Assembly: GCF_003269295.1 (NCBI RefSeq) | Contig: NZ_QLTT01000015.1 | Coordinates: forward strand, 62,001-126,000 | Length of the DNA stretch: 64,000 nucleotides | Direction of reading: 5' to 3' | DNA from: Lentzea atacamensis | GTDB taxonomy: Bacteria > Actinomycetota > Actinomycetes > Mycobacteriales > Pseudonocardiaceae | In this document: positions 17,951-26,048 of the stretch, piece by piece | Layout of the letters: every line of letters starts with the position of its first letter | How positions within the stretch are numbered: position 1 is the stretch's first letter | Position numbers and translations under genes: made by a program | Notes under the pieces: model-generated | What the model was told of the DNA's origin: nothing | Seen by the model: the letters and a program-made list of their open reading frames with translations, nothing else | Database searches by the model: none

Positions 17951-17974
17951 CTCCGAGTTATCGGGGGAACCTCA
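17951..17974 (-). repeat. IS3 right terminal inverted repeat
   Basis: A 24-base right end reading, on the minus strand, TGAGGTTCCCCC then GATAACTCGGAG. Two substitutions and one missing C relative to the left end. Confidence 0.88.
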
Positions 17975-18295
17975 TCGAGCGTCACGATCCGGGTCGTGCC
18001 TGCGGCGATCGGTGCCCACGCGGGCATACGCGGGCCGTTCACACAGCTGACGTTCGCCAAGTACGAGCCGCTGGTGTGCCTGAGGAGCGAGAACTCCACG
18101 CTGTTCGTCGAAGACGCCGCCGCAGTCGAGGGTTACGCCGCGATTGTCCGCTCCCTCGACCGGTGCAGCCTGGATGCTGATCAGTCGAAAGCAGCGATAA
18201 CTCGACTCGGCGAGGCGTTGTCGGCCACCGACTGCTCGAACGAGGAAACGATGCCGCAGGCCGATTCGATTCGCGCGCAAGGTGAATCCGCGTGA
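17975..18295 (+). pseudogene. XRE/DUF5753 regulator, 3' fragment
   Basis: The frame is open from the first base after the IS. SVTIRVVPAAIGAHAGIRGPFTQLTF ... VCLRSENSTLFVEDAAAVEGY ... ITRLGEALS is the C-terminal portion of the DUF5753 domain found in actinomycete XRE-family regulators. The HTH and the first half of DUF5753 are missing, so it is a 5'-truncated remnant. Its 5' part is nowhere on the other side of the IS. A GTG inside the fragment (17996) could start a short protein, but without the DNA-binding part. The stop overlaps the next gene by GTGA. Confidence 0.8.
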
Positions 18296-18738
18296 CGCGG
18301 TTGGGGATCGGCGGCCTCGAGGGACCGCAGACGGAGGTCCAAGCCGCCGCGCAGTCCTATCAGGACGAACATGGCTGGACCGTTGATGTGTACGGCTCGG
18401 GTGTGTGGCTGGTCGCCGGGCGTGCGGTCGAAGCCCTTGACATGCCAAGGGAACTTGGCTCCCGTACATGGAACCTGCTGGACCAGTTGGCCCCTGTGTT
18501 CGAGTCGTCAGACGATCACGCTGTCCGCTGGACCTTCATCACGGCGCCGCACATCGGGCCGACGCTTCCGGAGTTCGCCGTGCGGGGTGTCGACCACATC
18601 CGGTCAGGCCTGTCGATCGACCTACCACCCAGCACCTTCGGACGGCACCGCCTGCGTTGGATCACCCCACCGGTCCCAGCGCAGGTACCCAGTTTCAACG
18701 CCGTGGCCGATGCCGTGCTGCGAGCTATGCCGAGCTGA
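18292..18738 (+). CDS. Hypothetical protein, possibly primase/polymerase-like fold
   Basis: A 148-residue protein starting at a GTG that overlaps the DUF5753 stop. Features such as AAQSYQDEHGWTVDVYGSGVWLVAGRAVEALDMP, RWTFITAP and IDLPPSTFGRHRLRWITPP remind me of small actinomycete proteins related to the N-terminal domain of bifunctional primase/polymerases that sit beside XRE regulators. This is a loose resemblance only. Its last 220 bases overlap the convergent ORF on the minus strand, and this plus-strand reading looks more protein-like there. Having lost its upstream partner's promoter to the IS, it may be silent. Confidence 0.5.
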   Translation: MTRLGIGGLEGPQTEVQAAAQSYQDEHGWTVDVYGSGVWLVAGRAVEALDMPRELGSRTWNLLDQLAPVFESSDDHAVRWTFITAPHIGPTLPEFAVRGVDHIRSGLSIDLPPSTFGRHRLRWITPPVPAQVPSFNAVADAVLRAMPS

Positions 18739-19262
18739 CTGACCGGGCAAGCGACCATGACACGTGCCGCAGCCATCCGCTGACCCAGCCGTGGCCGCAG
18801 GTCCGCGTCTCCTGGCCCGCCGAACCGTTGCTCGGCGACGACGGAGAGCGCGCCGACCGACTCGACCACGGCCGCGAGTTGATCGGGACCATGCAACTCG
18901 CCCCAGCCGTCCTCGGTGTCGGCGGTCAGCACCTCGGACAGGGCAACGTCCGCGTGCGCGTCGAGTTCGCGCCACGGGTCGGCTTCCCACCACTGCACCA
19001 GCCAGTCGGGATCGCTGTCGTTGCAGTACTCCAGGAGTGCCAGGAGCCGTGGATCGTCGGGCAGCTGCGCCGAGATCTCCAGTTCTACACCGTCGAACGG
19101 TTGCCGCATCGGCATGGTGTCCAAGCGCTTGCGCACCAGGCGTTGTAACGCGCCCAGCTCGCGACGCAAGTAGGCGACGCGGTGGTGCGGGAACACCCCG
19201 ACCACCACGCCGTCCTCACGACGCCGCCACCCGAACAGGGGGCGGTTTACGGCTCGGTCCAT
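18516..19262 (-). CDS. Hypothetical protein downstream of the PPE-like gene
   Basis: A 248-residue frame starting inside the 3' end of the PPE-like gene (16-base overlap), so part of that operon. The first 160 residues look like a genuine helical acidic protein (VFPHHRVAYLRRELGALQRLV, DDPRLLALLEYCNDSDPDWLVQWWEADPW, LHGPDQLAAVVESVGAL). The last 75 residues read through the convergent plus-strand gene and are rich in Arg/Pro/Gly, unlike a folded protein. The native C-terminus has probably been lost by rearrangement next to the IS-damaged region, or a stop was lost. No family is recognised. Confidence 0.45.
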   Translation of the reverse strand: MDRAVNRPLFGWRRREDGVVVGVFPHHRVAYLRRELGALQRLVRKRLDTMPMRQPFDGVELEISAQLPDDPRLLALLEYCNDSDPDWLVQWWEADPWRELDAHADVALSEVLTADTEDGWGELHGPDQLAAVVESVGALSVVAEQRFGGPGDADLRPRLGQRMAAARVMVACPVSQLGIARSTASATALKLGTCAGTGGVIQRRRCRPKVLGGRSIDRPDRMWSTPRTANSGSVGPMCGAVMKVQRTA

Positions 19263-20725
19263 TCACCGATGACGGGCGGCGCCACCAAGGCGTCGCTGCC
19301 AAAGGTCTCGTCAGGGTCCGGTTCCAGCAGGTACGACGGCGTGGTCCGCTCGAGATCTTCCTCGCCCTTGCCCTTCGCGCCACCGGCACCCATGGCACCC
19401 ATCGCACCGGCACCGGCACCGGCACCTGCGCCACCGCGGCCAGTCGCCGCGCCACTGGTGCCCGTGCTGCCGCCACGGCCTGCCGAACCGTCACCGGGCA
19501 GCACACCCACGGATCCACCGGAGTTGAACCCCTTGGCGGCGTTGGGATTGCCGACGCCGGTGCCGCCGGGCACACGTCCGCCGCCCACACCGGTTCCAGT
19601 GCCACCTCGGCCTGCACCGGTACCTGCAGGGCCACCGGTCCGGCCGGTGCTCTTGTCGCCGGCGCCTGGGCCGGGCAGGAAACCTGGGTTGAGCCCGCCG
19701 CCACCGCGGTTGTTGTTGCCGTCGCCTGGCTGGTTGCCGCCCAGGCCGAGGTTGTTCTGGCCACCGCCCAGACCGCTGGTGTTGGTGGTGTTACCGCCGG
19801 TGCTGGTGACCGGTGGTGCCGTCCACGCCGTGTTGGTCGTGTCACCGATCTGCGGCGGTGGTGTGAACCCGCGGCCGTTCGAGTCATCGGTGCCGATCGG
19901 AGGCTGCGGCCGCGGCTCGGGTTGAGGCTGGGACGGTGGCGCTGGGGGAGCGGGTGCGAACGCGGGCTGGGCGGCCGCGGTCTGCGTCACTGTGCGGTCG
20001 TAGGTCTCTACCGCTCGCGCAGCGTCCTCGTGCTGCTGTTTCTGTTCCTGGAAGGCGGCGGCGTCGGCGGCAGCCTGTTGCACGTACAGGATCGGGTCGG
20101 TGATCGCCATCCGCCTGGCGTTCGCCGCTGCGGGGTCGTAGGGAACGGCGGGTGGTGGCGGCACGGTGGACTTCGCGGTGCTCAACGCGCGCGACTGCTG
20201 GGTGATCAGCGTGCCCGCGAGTTGCGCCGCCGTTCCGGCCTCGGAGGCTTTGTTGCCCAGGCCTGCGACCGCGGTGCGGGCTTGGTCGGCGGCTTTGCCG
20301 CTCCAGTCGGCCTCGCTGCTGCCGATCGCGGTGGCGATGCGGTCCTGGAACGCGGTGAGCTTGTTGCCGATCTGGGTGTAGGTGTCGCCGGCCGCGCCCA
20401 CGGTGCCGGGGTCGACGCCGTTGTTGACCATCTCGTGCAGTTGCGGGTGGGAGATGCCGAGGTAGTGCACGCCGGGCGCGGCCGGGGCCTGGCGGGTCGA
20501 CACACCCTGGTTGCGCAGGTTCACTGCCTGCCCGTCCAGGAGATCGTCGACCTGGCCGCTGCCCTGCACGATCGCCATCAGTGGGCCCATGATCGGCCCG
20601 TGCGTCGCCAGGTTCACCGCGGTGACCTGGTCATGGATCTGCTGGCCCGTCTGTACCTCGCCGTGACGCTGCAGCCCGTATCGCGAGTAGACGTCGCCGG
20701 ACTGACCGCGTGGCCCCTCGTTCAT
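19247..20725 (-). CDS. PPE-like putative type VII secretion substrate
   Basis: A 492-residue protein. The N-terminal 200 residues are helical with WSGKAADQARTAVAGL (the W-x-G hairpin) and long Ala/Gln-rich helices, like the PPE/EspB-type substrates of Pseudonocardiales. The following 60 residues are Pro-rich, and the C-terminal 220 are a low-complexity Gly/Asn/Thr-rich tail ending in an acidic segment (EEDLERTTPSYLLEPDPDETFGSDALVAPP). The operon also encodes an EspG, the chaperone family that binds PPE proteins, and a DUF3558 lipoprotein. No ESX ATPase or channel gene is present in the window, so export would rely on machinery elsewhere. Confidence 0.75.
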   Translation of the reverse strand: MNEGPRGQSGDVYSRYGLQRHGEVQTGQQIHDQVTAVNLATHGPIMGPLMAIVQGSGQVDDLLDGQAVNLRNQGVSTRQAPAAPGVHYLGISHPQLHEMVNNGVDPGTVGAAGDTYTQIGNKLTAFQDRIATAIGSSEADWSGKAADQARTAVAGLGNKASEAGTAAQLAGTLITQQSRALSTAKSTVPPPPAVPYDPAAANARRMAITDPILYVQQAAADAAAFQEQKQQHEDAARAVETYDRTVTQTAAAQPAFAPAPPAPPSQPQPEPRPQPPIGTDDSNGRGFTPPPQIGDTTNTAWTAPPVTSTGGNTTNTSGLGGGQNNLGLGGNQPGDGNNNRGGGGLNPGFLPGPGAGDKSTGRTGGPAGTGAGRGGTGTGVGGGRVPGGTGVGNPNAAKGFNSGGSVGVLPGDGSAGRGGSTGTSGAATGRGGAGAGAGAGAMGAMGAGGAKGKGEEDLERTTPSYLLEPDPDETFGSDALVAPPVIGEWTEP

Positions 20726-20762
20726 CCCTGCACCCTCTCAACCCACAGTCAGAACAAGCGCC

Positions 20763-21305
20763 TCACGGCAACTTCGGCGCGACGAACTCAGCGACCTTCA
20801 AGGCCAGCGGACAACCATCACTCTTTGGCGGAGGCGTCACCGTTACGTCAACGCGCGACGAGGAAGTGACCTCAAGCGCGATGATGCAGGTGCCCGCAGT
20901 GTCCTCACTGACCTGCTTGGCTGGGCGGCCACCGACGGTGATTTCGGTCAGCTTGCCGCCGTCGGCCTGTACCTGTGCCAAACCGAGGTTCGTGCGAATG
21001 CCGACGTGGAAGTTGGAGTCTGCGGACTTCCACTTGCAGGTGTCCTTGGTGCCGACCATTTCACGCTTTGGTGTTCCTGTGGCGCCGAGTCCGGAAGCCT
21101 CCGTCGAACTCAGCAAGGAGCAAGGATCCTTGTCCTTGAGTGACCCGTCGTTCGCGCTTGGAGTGGTTGAAGCGCTCGTGGTCGTTGTCGCGGCCTGAGT
21201 GTTGGTTTCTGGGCGTGGTGTTCCGGACGACTGTCCGCCCGAACACGCGCTGATGGCAACCAGCGCACCAGCCGCCAGCGTGGTCAGGATGAAGCGAGAT
21301 GTCAC
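20763..21305 (-). CDS. DUF3558-type lipoprotein
   Basis: About 180 residues. A lipoprotein signal peptide (FILTTLAAGALVAISAC) ends at the lipobox cysteine, followed by a Thr/Ser-rich linker (TNTQAATTTTSASTTPS) and a DUF3558-like domain (DPCSLLSSTEASGLG, CKWKSADSNFHVGI, GTCIIALEV). Two cysteine pairs could form disulfides. I chose the GTG at 21305 because AAGGA lies 7 bases upstream; a GTG at 21326 overlapping the upstream stop and an ATG at 21311 are alternatives. DUF3558 lipoproteins are frequent beside PPE/EspG genes; their role is unknown. Confidence 0.75.
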   Translation of the reverse strand: MTSRFILTTLAAGALVAISACSGGQSSGTPRPETNTQAATTTTSASTTPSANDGSLKDKDPCSLLSSTEASGLGATGTPKREMVGTKDTCKWKSADSNFHVGIRTNLGLAQVQADGGKLTEITVGGRPAKQVSEDTAGTCIIALEVTSSSRVDVTVTPPPKSDGCPLALKVAEFVAPKLP

Positions 21306-21322
21306 GTGCATTCCTTCGGTGT

Positions 21323-21721
21323 TCACGCCGTGGGGCCGCCAGCCTTGGTGATGTTCTGCTGGCCACCCTCGTCTGCGGCCTTGTAGGCGCCCATCGCCTT
21401 TTCGACCTCGGTTTTGAACTCCAGAGCTTCTTCGCGGAGCTTCGTCAGGACGGCGAATGCGCCTTGGCTTGGATCGGTCGCAACGGTCGCCATGAACGGT
21501 TTGTAGACCTGGGCAGCAGGAGTCGTGCCGAGCGGCAGTTCCTGTCCGAGGTCCCGTGAGTTGGCCAGGATCTCGCCAAGCTCGTCGTAGAGGTCCTGAG
21601 CCGCAGTGATCAAGGCTCGGCCGCCAGACTCGTTGATGGCCCAGCCGCCAGCTGCGCCGACAGCCTTCAAACTGTTCAACGCGTCGCCGAAACCACTCAC
21701 GCTCGACCAGATGTCAGCCAC
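21323..21721 (-). CDS. Small helical protein of the type VII operon
   Basis: A 132-residue acidic helical protein (MADIWSSVSGFGDALNSLKAVGAAGGWAINESGG...). The C-terminal half (LTKLREEALEFKTEVEKAMGAYKAADEGGQQ) looks like the helical end of WXG100/ESX-1 EspC-like proteins. No clear W-x-G hairpin is present. It has no signal peptide. It lies between espG and the lipoprotein gene and ends overlapping the alternative start of the latter. It may be a small secreted or partner protein of the PPE-like product; this is inference from context. Confidence 0.55.
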   Translation of the reverse strand: MADIWSSVSGFGDALNSLKAVGAAGGWAINESGGRALITAAQDLYDELGEILANSRDLGQELPLGTTPAAQVYKPFMATVATDPSQGAFAVLTKLREEALEFKTEVEKAMGAYKAADEGGQQNITKAGGPTA

Positions 21722-21813
21722 TGCTGCCCCTCCCTGACAGGTGCTCCAACGTTAGCAATTCGTCGCTCACCGTGTTCGGTGATTCCGACGTATGACCAGC
21801 GGCGCTGGTTCCT

Positions 21814-22593
21814 TCACGACACGTTCCTCACCAGGTTGGTCAGGTGTCGGTCGAGTGCAGCGAGATCAGCGGGCGTGTAGGTCGCTTGGAGTCGTCCGTC
21901 GCAATCGGTGCTGTTTAGGACGGCGTAGCGGCCCGCTTGGGTGTCCAGCCAGTTCATCGTGATCGGAGTGCTCTGTCGGCTGTTGCGGCTGCGGGCAGTG
22001 ACCAGGAAGTCGCCGCCACCCAGTCGTGGCTGGCGCAGGATGTCCTCGGCTGCGGCTCGTTGCGCCGCCGGCGAGTGTCCTGCCGCTCGTACCGTCGAGG
22101 TGAAGGTGAACTCGGAGAAGTCCTCGTCGACCCGTCGCCGCGCGGTCGGCGGGGGTTTGGCGGTCACGGTGACCGAGGTGCCCGGTCCTGGGGACAGCGG
22201 TGGCAACAGCCCGACGAGCCTGCGGATGACCGAGTCAGGTTGTGCCAGTTCGAACCGCAACGCCTCGCCTTCCTGCACCGCCAGCACGCCGGCGTGGTCG
22301 TCGATCACCGCGAGGGCGAGATGCTGCTCCTGGTCGGCAACACCACGCATGGCGATGGCGACCCGCCCACGCGCGTACACGTTCAGCGTCTGCACAAGCT
22401 CAGGGGCGAAGTCATCCCTGCGAATCAACCTGCGTGCGATCAGCTCATCCTGCGCGGCCTGCCCCAACCTCAGCCGCTCCTCCGCTTCGACGGCGAAGTG
22501 CGGAATCGAGAACGGAAACTGCCGGACGTCGAGCCGCAGCGCAACGCCCAGCACGTCGAGTTCGACGAACGAGCAGACGATCTCCCCTGACAC
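21814..22593 (-). CDS. EspG-family ESX secretion chaperone
   Basis: A 259-residue EspG homologue. Recognisable parts are the N-terminal FVELDVLGVALRLDVRQFPFSI, the central DDFAPELVQTLNVYARGRVAIAM and the C-terminal TPITMNWLDTQAGRYAVLNS, typical of actinomycete EspG proteins. EspG binds the tip of PPE proteins and delivers them to the ESX apparatus. It is first in the minus-strand operon with the PPE-like gene. GGAGGGAAG precedes the GTG start by about 9 bases. A 247-bp divergent region separates it from the plus-strand operon that encodes a second EspG. Confidence 0.82.
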   Translation of the reverse strand: MSGEIVCSFVELDVLGVALRLDVRQFPFSIPHFAVEAEERLRLGQAAQDELIARRLIRRDDFAPELVQTLNVYARGRVAIAMRGVADQEQHLALAVIDDHAGVLAVQEGEALRFELAQPDSVIRRLVGLLPPLSPGPGTSVTVTAKPPPTARRRVDEDFSEFTFTSTVRAAGHSPAAQRAAAEDILRQPRLGGGDFLVTARSRNSRQSTPITMNWLDTQAGRYAVLNSTDCDGRLQATYTPADLAALDRHLTNLVRNVS

Positions 22594-22840
22594 GTGGATC
22601 TTCCCTCCCCGAACACCGCTCCCACGGTGCGTGACCGGAAGCCATACTGCCAGTCGACCTGTGCTCTACGGAGCGTTACAGAACGGGTTGCCCCTGTTTG
22701 AGGGGTTGATCACTACGGTCCGTGAGTAGATTGCGGTCAACATCGGCATCGGGGATAGGTAGAAGCACGCAATTCCGGGTGAACGGCGTGCGCCTCCACC
22801 ACCTGTCATGATTCGCTCGCTGTGAGTGAGGGGCGGAGAC

Positions 22841-23359
22841 ATGTACGGGAACCCGGACGAGCTGGACCGGATCGCGGGCGAGATCGAGAAGCGCGCTGAC
22901 GGGGTGCGGGATCGCGCGAAGAAGCTCGACGACGATGCGCGGAAGATGGAGTGGCAGTCGGTAGCGGCCGAGGGGTGCCGGGAGACGGTCGGTGGGGACC
23001 GGCGGCAGCTGGAGAAGGCCGCGGATGGGCTGACCGAGGCGGCCGCGCTGTTGCGGCGGCATGCGCAGGAGGTCCGTGAGCTGATCGCGATGATCAAGAA
23101 GATCTCCGAGGCCGTGGTCGGCTGGTTCACCAGCGCGATCGACCGGTTCAACCGAGCGGTCGATGCCTTCAACCAGGCTGCACGGGATATCGCGAACGGT
23201 GTTGCGGATGCGCTGGGGTTCGGTGGTGGTCAGCCGCCTCAACCTCCGCAGCCGCCGTGGACGGGATGGAAGTGGGGGCCGGACAACCTGCCGCCCGCGG
23301 GGGACAAGGCGTGGCTCGAGGTCGGCGAGTACCTGCGTGGGCAGGGGGTGCCCGCGTGA
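22841..23359 (+). CDS. WXG100-like type VII secretion protein
   Basis: A 172-residue protein. The first 110 residues form the two-helix WXG100-like hairpin (DELDRIAGEIEKRADGVRDRAKKLDDDARKMEWQSVAAEGC, then RRQLEKAADGLTEAAALLRRHAQEVRELIAMI), with W-Q-S in place of W-x-G. The C-terminal part is amphipathic and then Pro/Trp-rich (GGQPPQPPQPPWTGWKWG). I start at the ATG at 22841 (MYGNPDEL), preceded by GGCGGAG. First gene of a plus-strand operon whose next start overlaps this stop by GTGA. It may be a secreted partner for the hydrolase encoded downstream. Confidence 0.7.
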   Translation: MYGNPDELDRIAGEIEKRADGVRDRAKKLDDDARKMEWQSVAAEGCRETVGGDRRQLEKAADGLTEAAALLRRHAQEVRELIAMIKKISEAVVGWFTSAIDRFNRAVDAFNQAARDIANGVADALGFGGGQPPQPPQPPWTGWKWGPDNLPPAGDKAWLEVGEYLRGQGVPA

Positions 23360-24150
23360 GCCCGGCACCGCACCGGCTCGTGCTCACCGCCGGCGAGCTC
23401 ACGTACCTGGTCGAACGCGCCGGTGTCGAACTGCCGCCAGCTTGGATGCCGTCCGCCGACATCGGCCCTGCCGAGGCCAGCCTGATCAAGAAGCGCGTGG
23501 TCGACGGAGTGGGCGGCGAAGTGCACCGGTCGGTGGTCAAGAACCTGGAGATCCTGGCGTTGCCGATGGTCATGCTGGACACCGTCGCGGCGATCGGCGA
23601 CAAGGGCCTGCACAGCATGCACACGGTCTCCGGCCCGTTGGGTGCGTCGCTGTTCGAGCTGGGTGACGGCGCGGTGGAGATGTCGATGTTCGCTTCGGCG
23701 GATCTGGGCAAGGAACTGATCCGGGCCGTTCCACCCGAGGGTCAGGGCACCAACGCCGGGATCGAGTCACGCCTGGGCGGAGGCGGATCGGAGCAGGCTC
23801 CGTTGCGTGGCCGGTTGCCGCTGGCGGTGCTGCAGGAGATGGGCGCCGCCAGGCTGTTCCGGGGTGCCGATCCCGGCGGTCCGGCCGCCGTGGCCGCCAC
23901 GCTGAACCTGTCGGGCGGTGAAGCGGCGCTCGCTCGACAGGTGGCGACCGAGACGGATGGGGCGTTGCGGTGTCTTGTTGTCGGTCGCAATGGGATGACG
24001 TCCCAGGTCAGCTGGGTGCACACCGACGGTGGCTGGAGCGGCCTTGAACCGGAGCCGGACGGCTCCGGGCGTCGGATGGTGCGGCTGGAGCCAGCCGAGC
24101 GTGAGGATCTGGGCACGTGGGTCGCCCCGGCTGTGGCGGGAGCGCTGTAA
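23356..24150 (+). CDS. Second EspG-family ESX secretion chaperone
   Basis: A 264-residue EspG-like protein starting at a GTG that overlaps the WXG100-like stop (GTGA). Typical features: HRLVLTAGELTYLVERAGVELPPAW at the N-terminus, a central hydrophobic region, LARQVATETDGALRCLVV, and the C-terminal MTSQVSWVHTDGGWSGLEPEPDG. It is distinct in sequence from the EspG encoded divergently, which suggests each operon has its own chaperone for its own substrate. The next gene starts within its stop (TAATG). Confidence 0.72.
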   Translation: MSPAPHRLVLTAGELTYLVERAGVELPPAWMPSADIGPAEASLIKKRVVDGVGGEVHRSVVKNLEILALPMVMLDTVAAIGDKGLHSMHTVSGPLGASLFELGDGAVEMSMFASADLGKELIRAVPPEGQGTNAGIESRLGGGGSEQAPLRGRLPLAVLQEMGAARLFRGADPGGPAAVAATLNLSGGEAALARQVATETDGALRCLVVGRNGMTSQVSWVHTDGGWSGLEPEPDGSGRRMVRLEPAEREDLGTWVAPAVAGAL

Positions 24151-25592
24151 TGCCCGATGACCGCGTAGTTCCTGATAAGCCGGTGGACCGCAACGTAGAG
24201 ATCGCCGCTGTCTCCGATATCCAGATCAGCGGTGGCGCTGGCGGGTTCAGAGCCAAGGGTGAGGATCTCGTGGCGATGAGCGTCCTCACCGATGAGGTTG
24301 CCGGTGACACGCTGAAGACCGCGTTGGCCAGCCACAAGTTCCTCGCTGAGCCCGACGTGCTGGCTTCGGCTCTGCTGAATCCGTCCGGGGTGGCGAAGTT
24401 CGAGGCGGCCATGGCCATGGCGCTCGACGGGCCAACCGGTCTCACCGCAACGTCCGCGGCCATCGGCCTGCGTGGCGATGCACTTCGCGCCACGAAGCTG
24501 GCTTACGAGGCCGCGGACGAGCTCGCAGCCAGGAGACTGGACGCCTCGCGATGGATGGCAGGCCTGGCGGTCGCCTCGGCGCCAGGTGGTGTTGTCGCCG
24601 CTGGGCTCGCAACGGGTACCGCGATCGCCGCGGATGTGTACACCAACTACGACGGTGACTGGCAGAAGTGGCTGGTTGATCACCCAGGCATGGTCGACAC
24701 CCTGATCGGCATGTCGCCCGGCATGCTCTCATCGCTCGGCGTACCGGTTGATCTGGCATCCACATTGGATCTGCTCGCCGCGACTTATGCGGACGGTACG
24801 GCGGACGTCAAATACCTCCAGACCTATGACGACGGTTCGGGACCGCACAACCTGCGAGACATTCTGCTGGGTCTTGACGAGCGCAACAGCCCCACCAACA
24901 AGGAACCGAGCAACATCGATGTACGAATCATCAAGGACGCCAACGGAAACGTGACCGGCTACATCGTGGATGTCCCTGGTACCAAGGACTGGAATGCGCC
25001 GTGGGATCCCAAGAGCGCCAACGACTCAGGCGTCAACGTCGACGCGATGGCAGGCAACAGAACCGTTCTGCAGCAGGGCATCGAGCAGGCGCTGCGTGAT
25101 GCCGGCGCGCAGGGATCCGGTGTGCCGGTGATGCTGGTCGGGCACAGCCAGGGCGGCATCGTCGCTGCCCAGTCGACCAGCGACCTCGTCGCGAGCGGGT
25201 ACAACGTGACACACGTGGTCACTGCCGGCTCGCCGGTCGGCCGCATCGACATTCCCGGCAACGTGCAGATGCTGTCGCTGGAGAACAAGGGCGATATCGT
25301 TCCGCATCTCGATGCCAGCGACAACCCGAACACCGCGAACCGCACCACGGTCACCTTCGAGAACCAGACCGGCACCATCGGCGAGAACCACAGCATCGGC
25401 GGCTACCGGGAGAACCCTGGCCAACCGCAAGACCAGCGCGTCGACCGCAACTACGTCGCGGTCGCGGGACAACTCGACCAGAGTTCGGATCCTTCGGTCC
25501 GGAGGTTCCTCGACAGCACGGAAGCCTTCACCCAGGGCGGGCCGGCGTCGCAGATGAGGACCTATCAGGTGACGCGTGAGGGAGTGAAGTGA
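24150..25592 (+). CDS. Alpha/beta-hydrolase, candidate type VII effector
   Basis: A 480-residue protein. The N-terminal 190 residues are alanine-rich and helical. The C-terminal half is an alpha/beta-hydrolase with the nucleophile elbow VMLVGHSQGGIVAAQ (Ser near residue 333), a plausible acid in ENKGDIVPHLDAS and a His in GENHSIGGY, spaced as in lipases. No signal peptide is visible. It sits directly after WXG100-like and EspG genes, with coupled start codons, so export through a type VII system as a secreted lipase or esterase is a reasonable inference. A C-terminal YxxxD/E export signal is not clear. Confidence 0.7.
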   Translation: MPDDRVVPDKPVDRNVEIAAVSDIQISGGAGGFRAKGEDLVAMSVLTDEVAGDTLKTALASHKFLAEPDVLASALLNPSGVAKFEAAMAMALDGPTGLTATSAAIGLRGDALRATKLAYEAADELAARRLDASRWMAGLAVASAPGGVVAAGLATGTAIAADVYTNYDGDWQKWLVDHPGMVDTLIGMSPGMLSSLGVPVDLASTLDLLAATYADGTADVKYLQTYDDGSGPHNLRDILLGLDERNSPTNKEPSNIDVRIIKDANGNVTGYIVDVPGTKDWNAPWDPKSANDSGVNVDAMAGNRTVLQQGIEQALRDAGAQGSGVPVMLVGHSQGGIVAAQSTSDLVASGYNVTHVVTAGSPVGRIDIPGNVQMLSLENKGDIVPHLDASDNPNTANRTTVTFENQTGTIGENHSIGGYRENPGQPQDQRVDRNYVAVAGQLDQSSDPSVRRFLDSTEAFTQGGPASQMRTYQVTREGVK

Positions 25593-26041
25593 GTAGCGCG
25601 CTGCGTTCGGTCGTGCTGGCCGGCCTGCTCGCCATGGTGGGCTTGCTGGCCGGGTGCAACGTCGGCGACCAGTATTACGAGGGCGTCGACAGCTTCGGCA
25701 AGCAGACGGTCGCTGACTGGAAGGCGATGCCGGAGGTCGTCGATGCGACCTATGAGTACCGCCATGGGCTGGACCAGGGGCAGGTTGTGTACCTCGACGT
25801 CACGATCCGCGGGGACGTCGACAAGGACACGCTGATCGGCCAGTTGCAGGAAGTCGCCCGAAAGAACTTCTGGCAGAAGACCTCGTCGAACGACGTCAAG
25901 GTCAACCTGGCGGTCCGTTCCGAGGGCAGCGCGCTCGGCGGCGGGTCGGCGACGCCCGGTCCGGTGATCTACGAGGGTGGGCTCGGCCAGGGTTCCGGAT
26001 CTCCTGAAGAAAAGTACGGGCCGAGAGCGACGACGAGGTGA
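25589..26041 (+). CDS. Small lipoprotein of the hydrolase operon
   Basis: A 150-residue lipoprotein. The signal peptide (LRSVVLAGLLAMVGLLAGC) ends at a lipobox cysteine at about residue 23. The mature part has YYEGVDSFGKQTVADWKAMPEVVDATYEYRHGLDQGQVVYLDVTI, a beta-alpha-beta-like fold, and a flexible Gly/Ser tail. The GTG start overlaps the hydrolase stop (GTGA). As last or next-to-last product it could be an immunity or anchoring protein for the hydrolase; there is no direct evidence for either. Confidence 0.7.
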   Translation: MSSALRSVVLAGLLAMVGLLAGCNVGDQYYEGVDSFGKQTVADWKAMPEVVDATYEYRHGLDQGQVVYLDVTIRGDVDKDTLIGQLQEVARKNFWQKTSSNDVKVNLAVRSEGSALGGGSATPGPVIYEGGLGQGSGSPEEKYGPRATTR

Positions 26042-26048
26042 GTAGACG

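Larger units (their letters stand above)
16653..17974 (+). mobile_element. IS3-family insertion sequence
   Basis: A 1,322-bp element with overlapping orfA and orfB encoding an IS3-type DDE transposase, bounded by imperfect terminal inverted repeats of about 24 bases that start TGAGGTTCCCCC. It has no clear 3-4 bp target duplication: the left flank ends TTCTC and the right flank begins TCGAG. Left and right flanks belong to different truncated genes, so sequence next to the element has been deleted or rearranged since insertion. Confidence 0.93.

Noticed and set aside
16648-17980. A target-site duplication around the IS
   Set aside because: Left flank TTCTC and right flank TCGAG share at most two bases, which is not enough for an IS3-family duplication.
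19380-19760. Tandem-like repeats in the PPE-like gene tail
   Set aside because: The glycine-rich coding repeats are irregular and are explained by low-complexity protein sequence; not a DNA repeat array or CRISPR.
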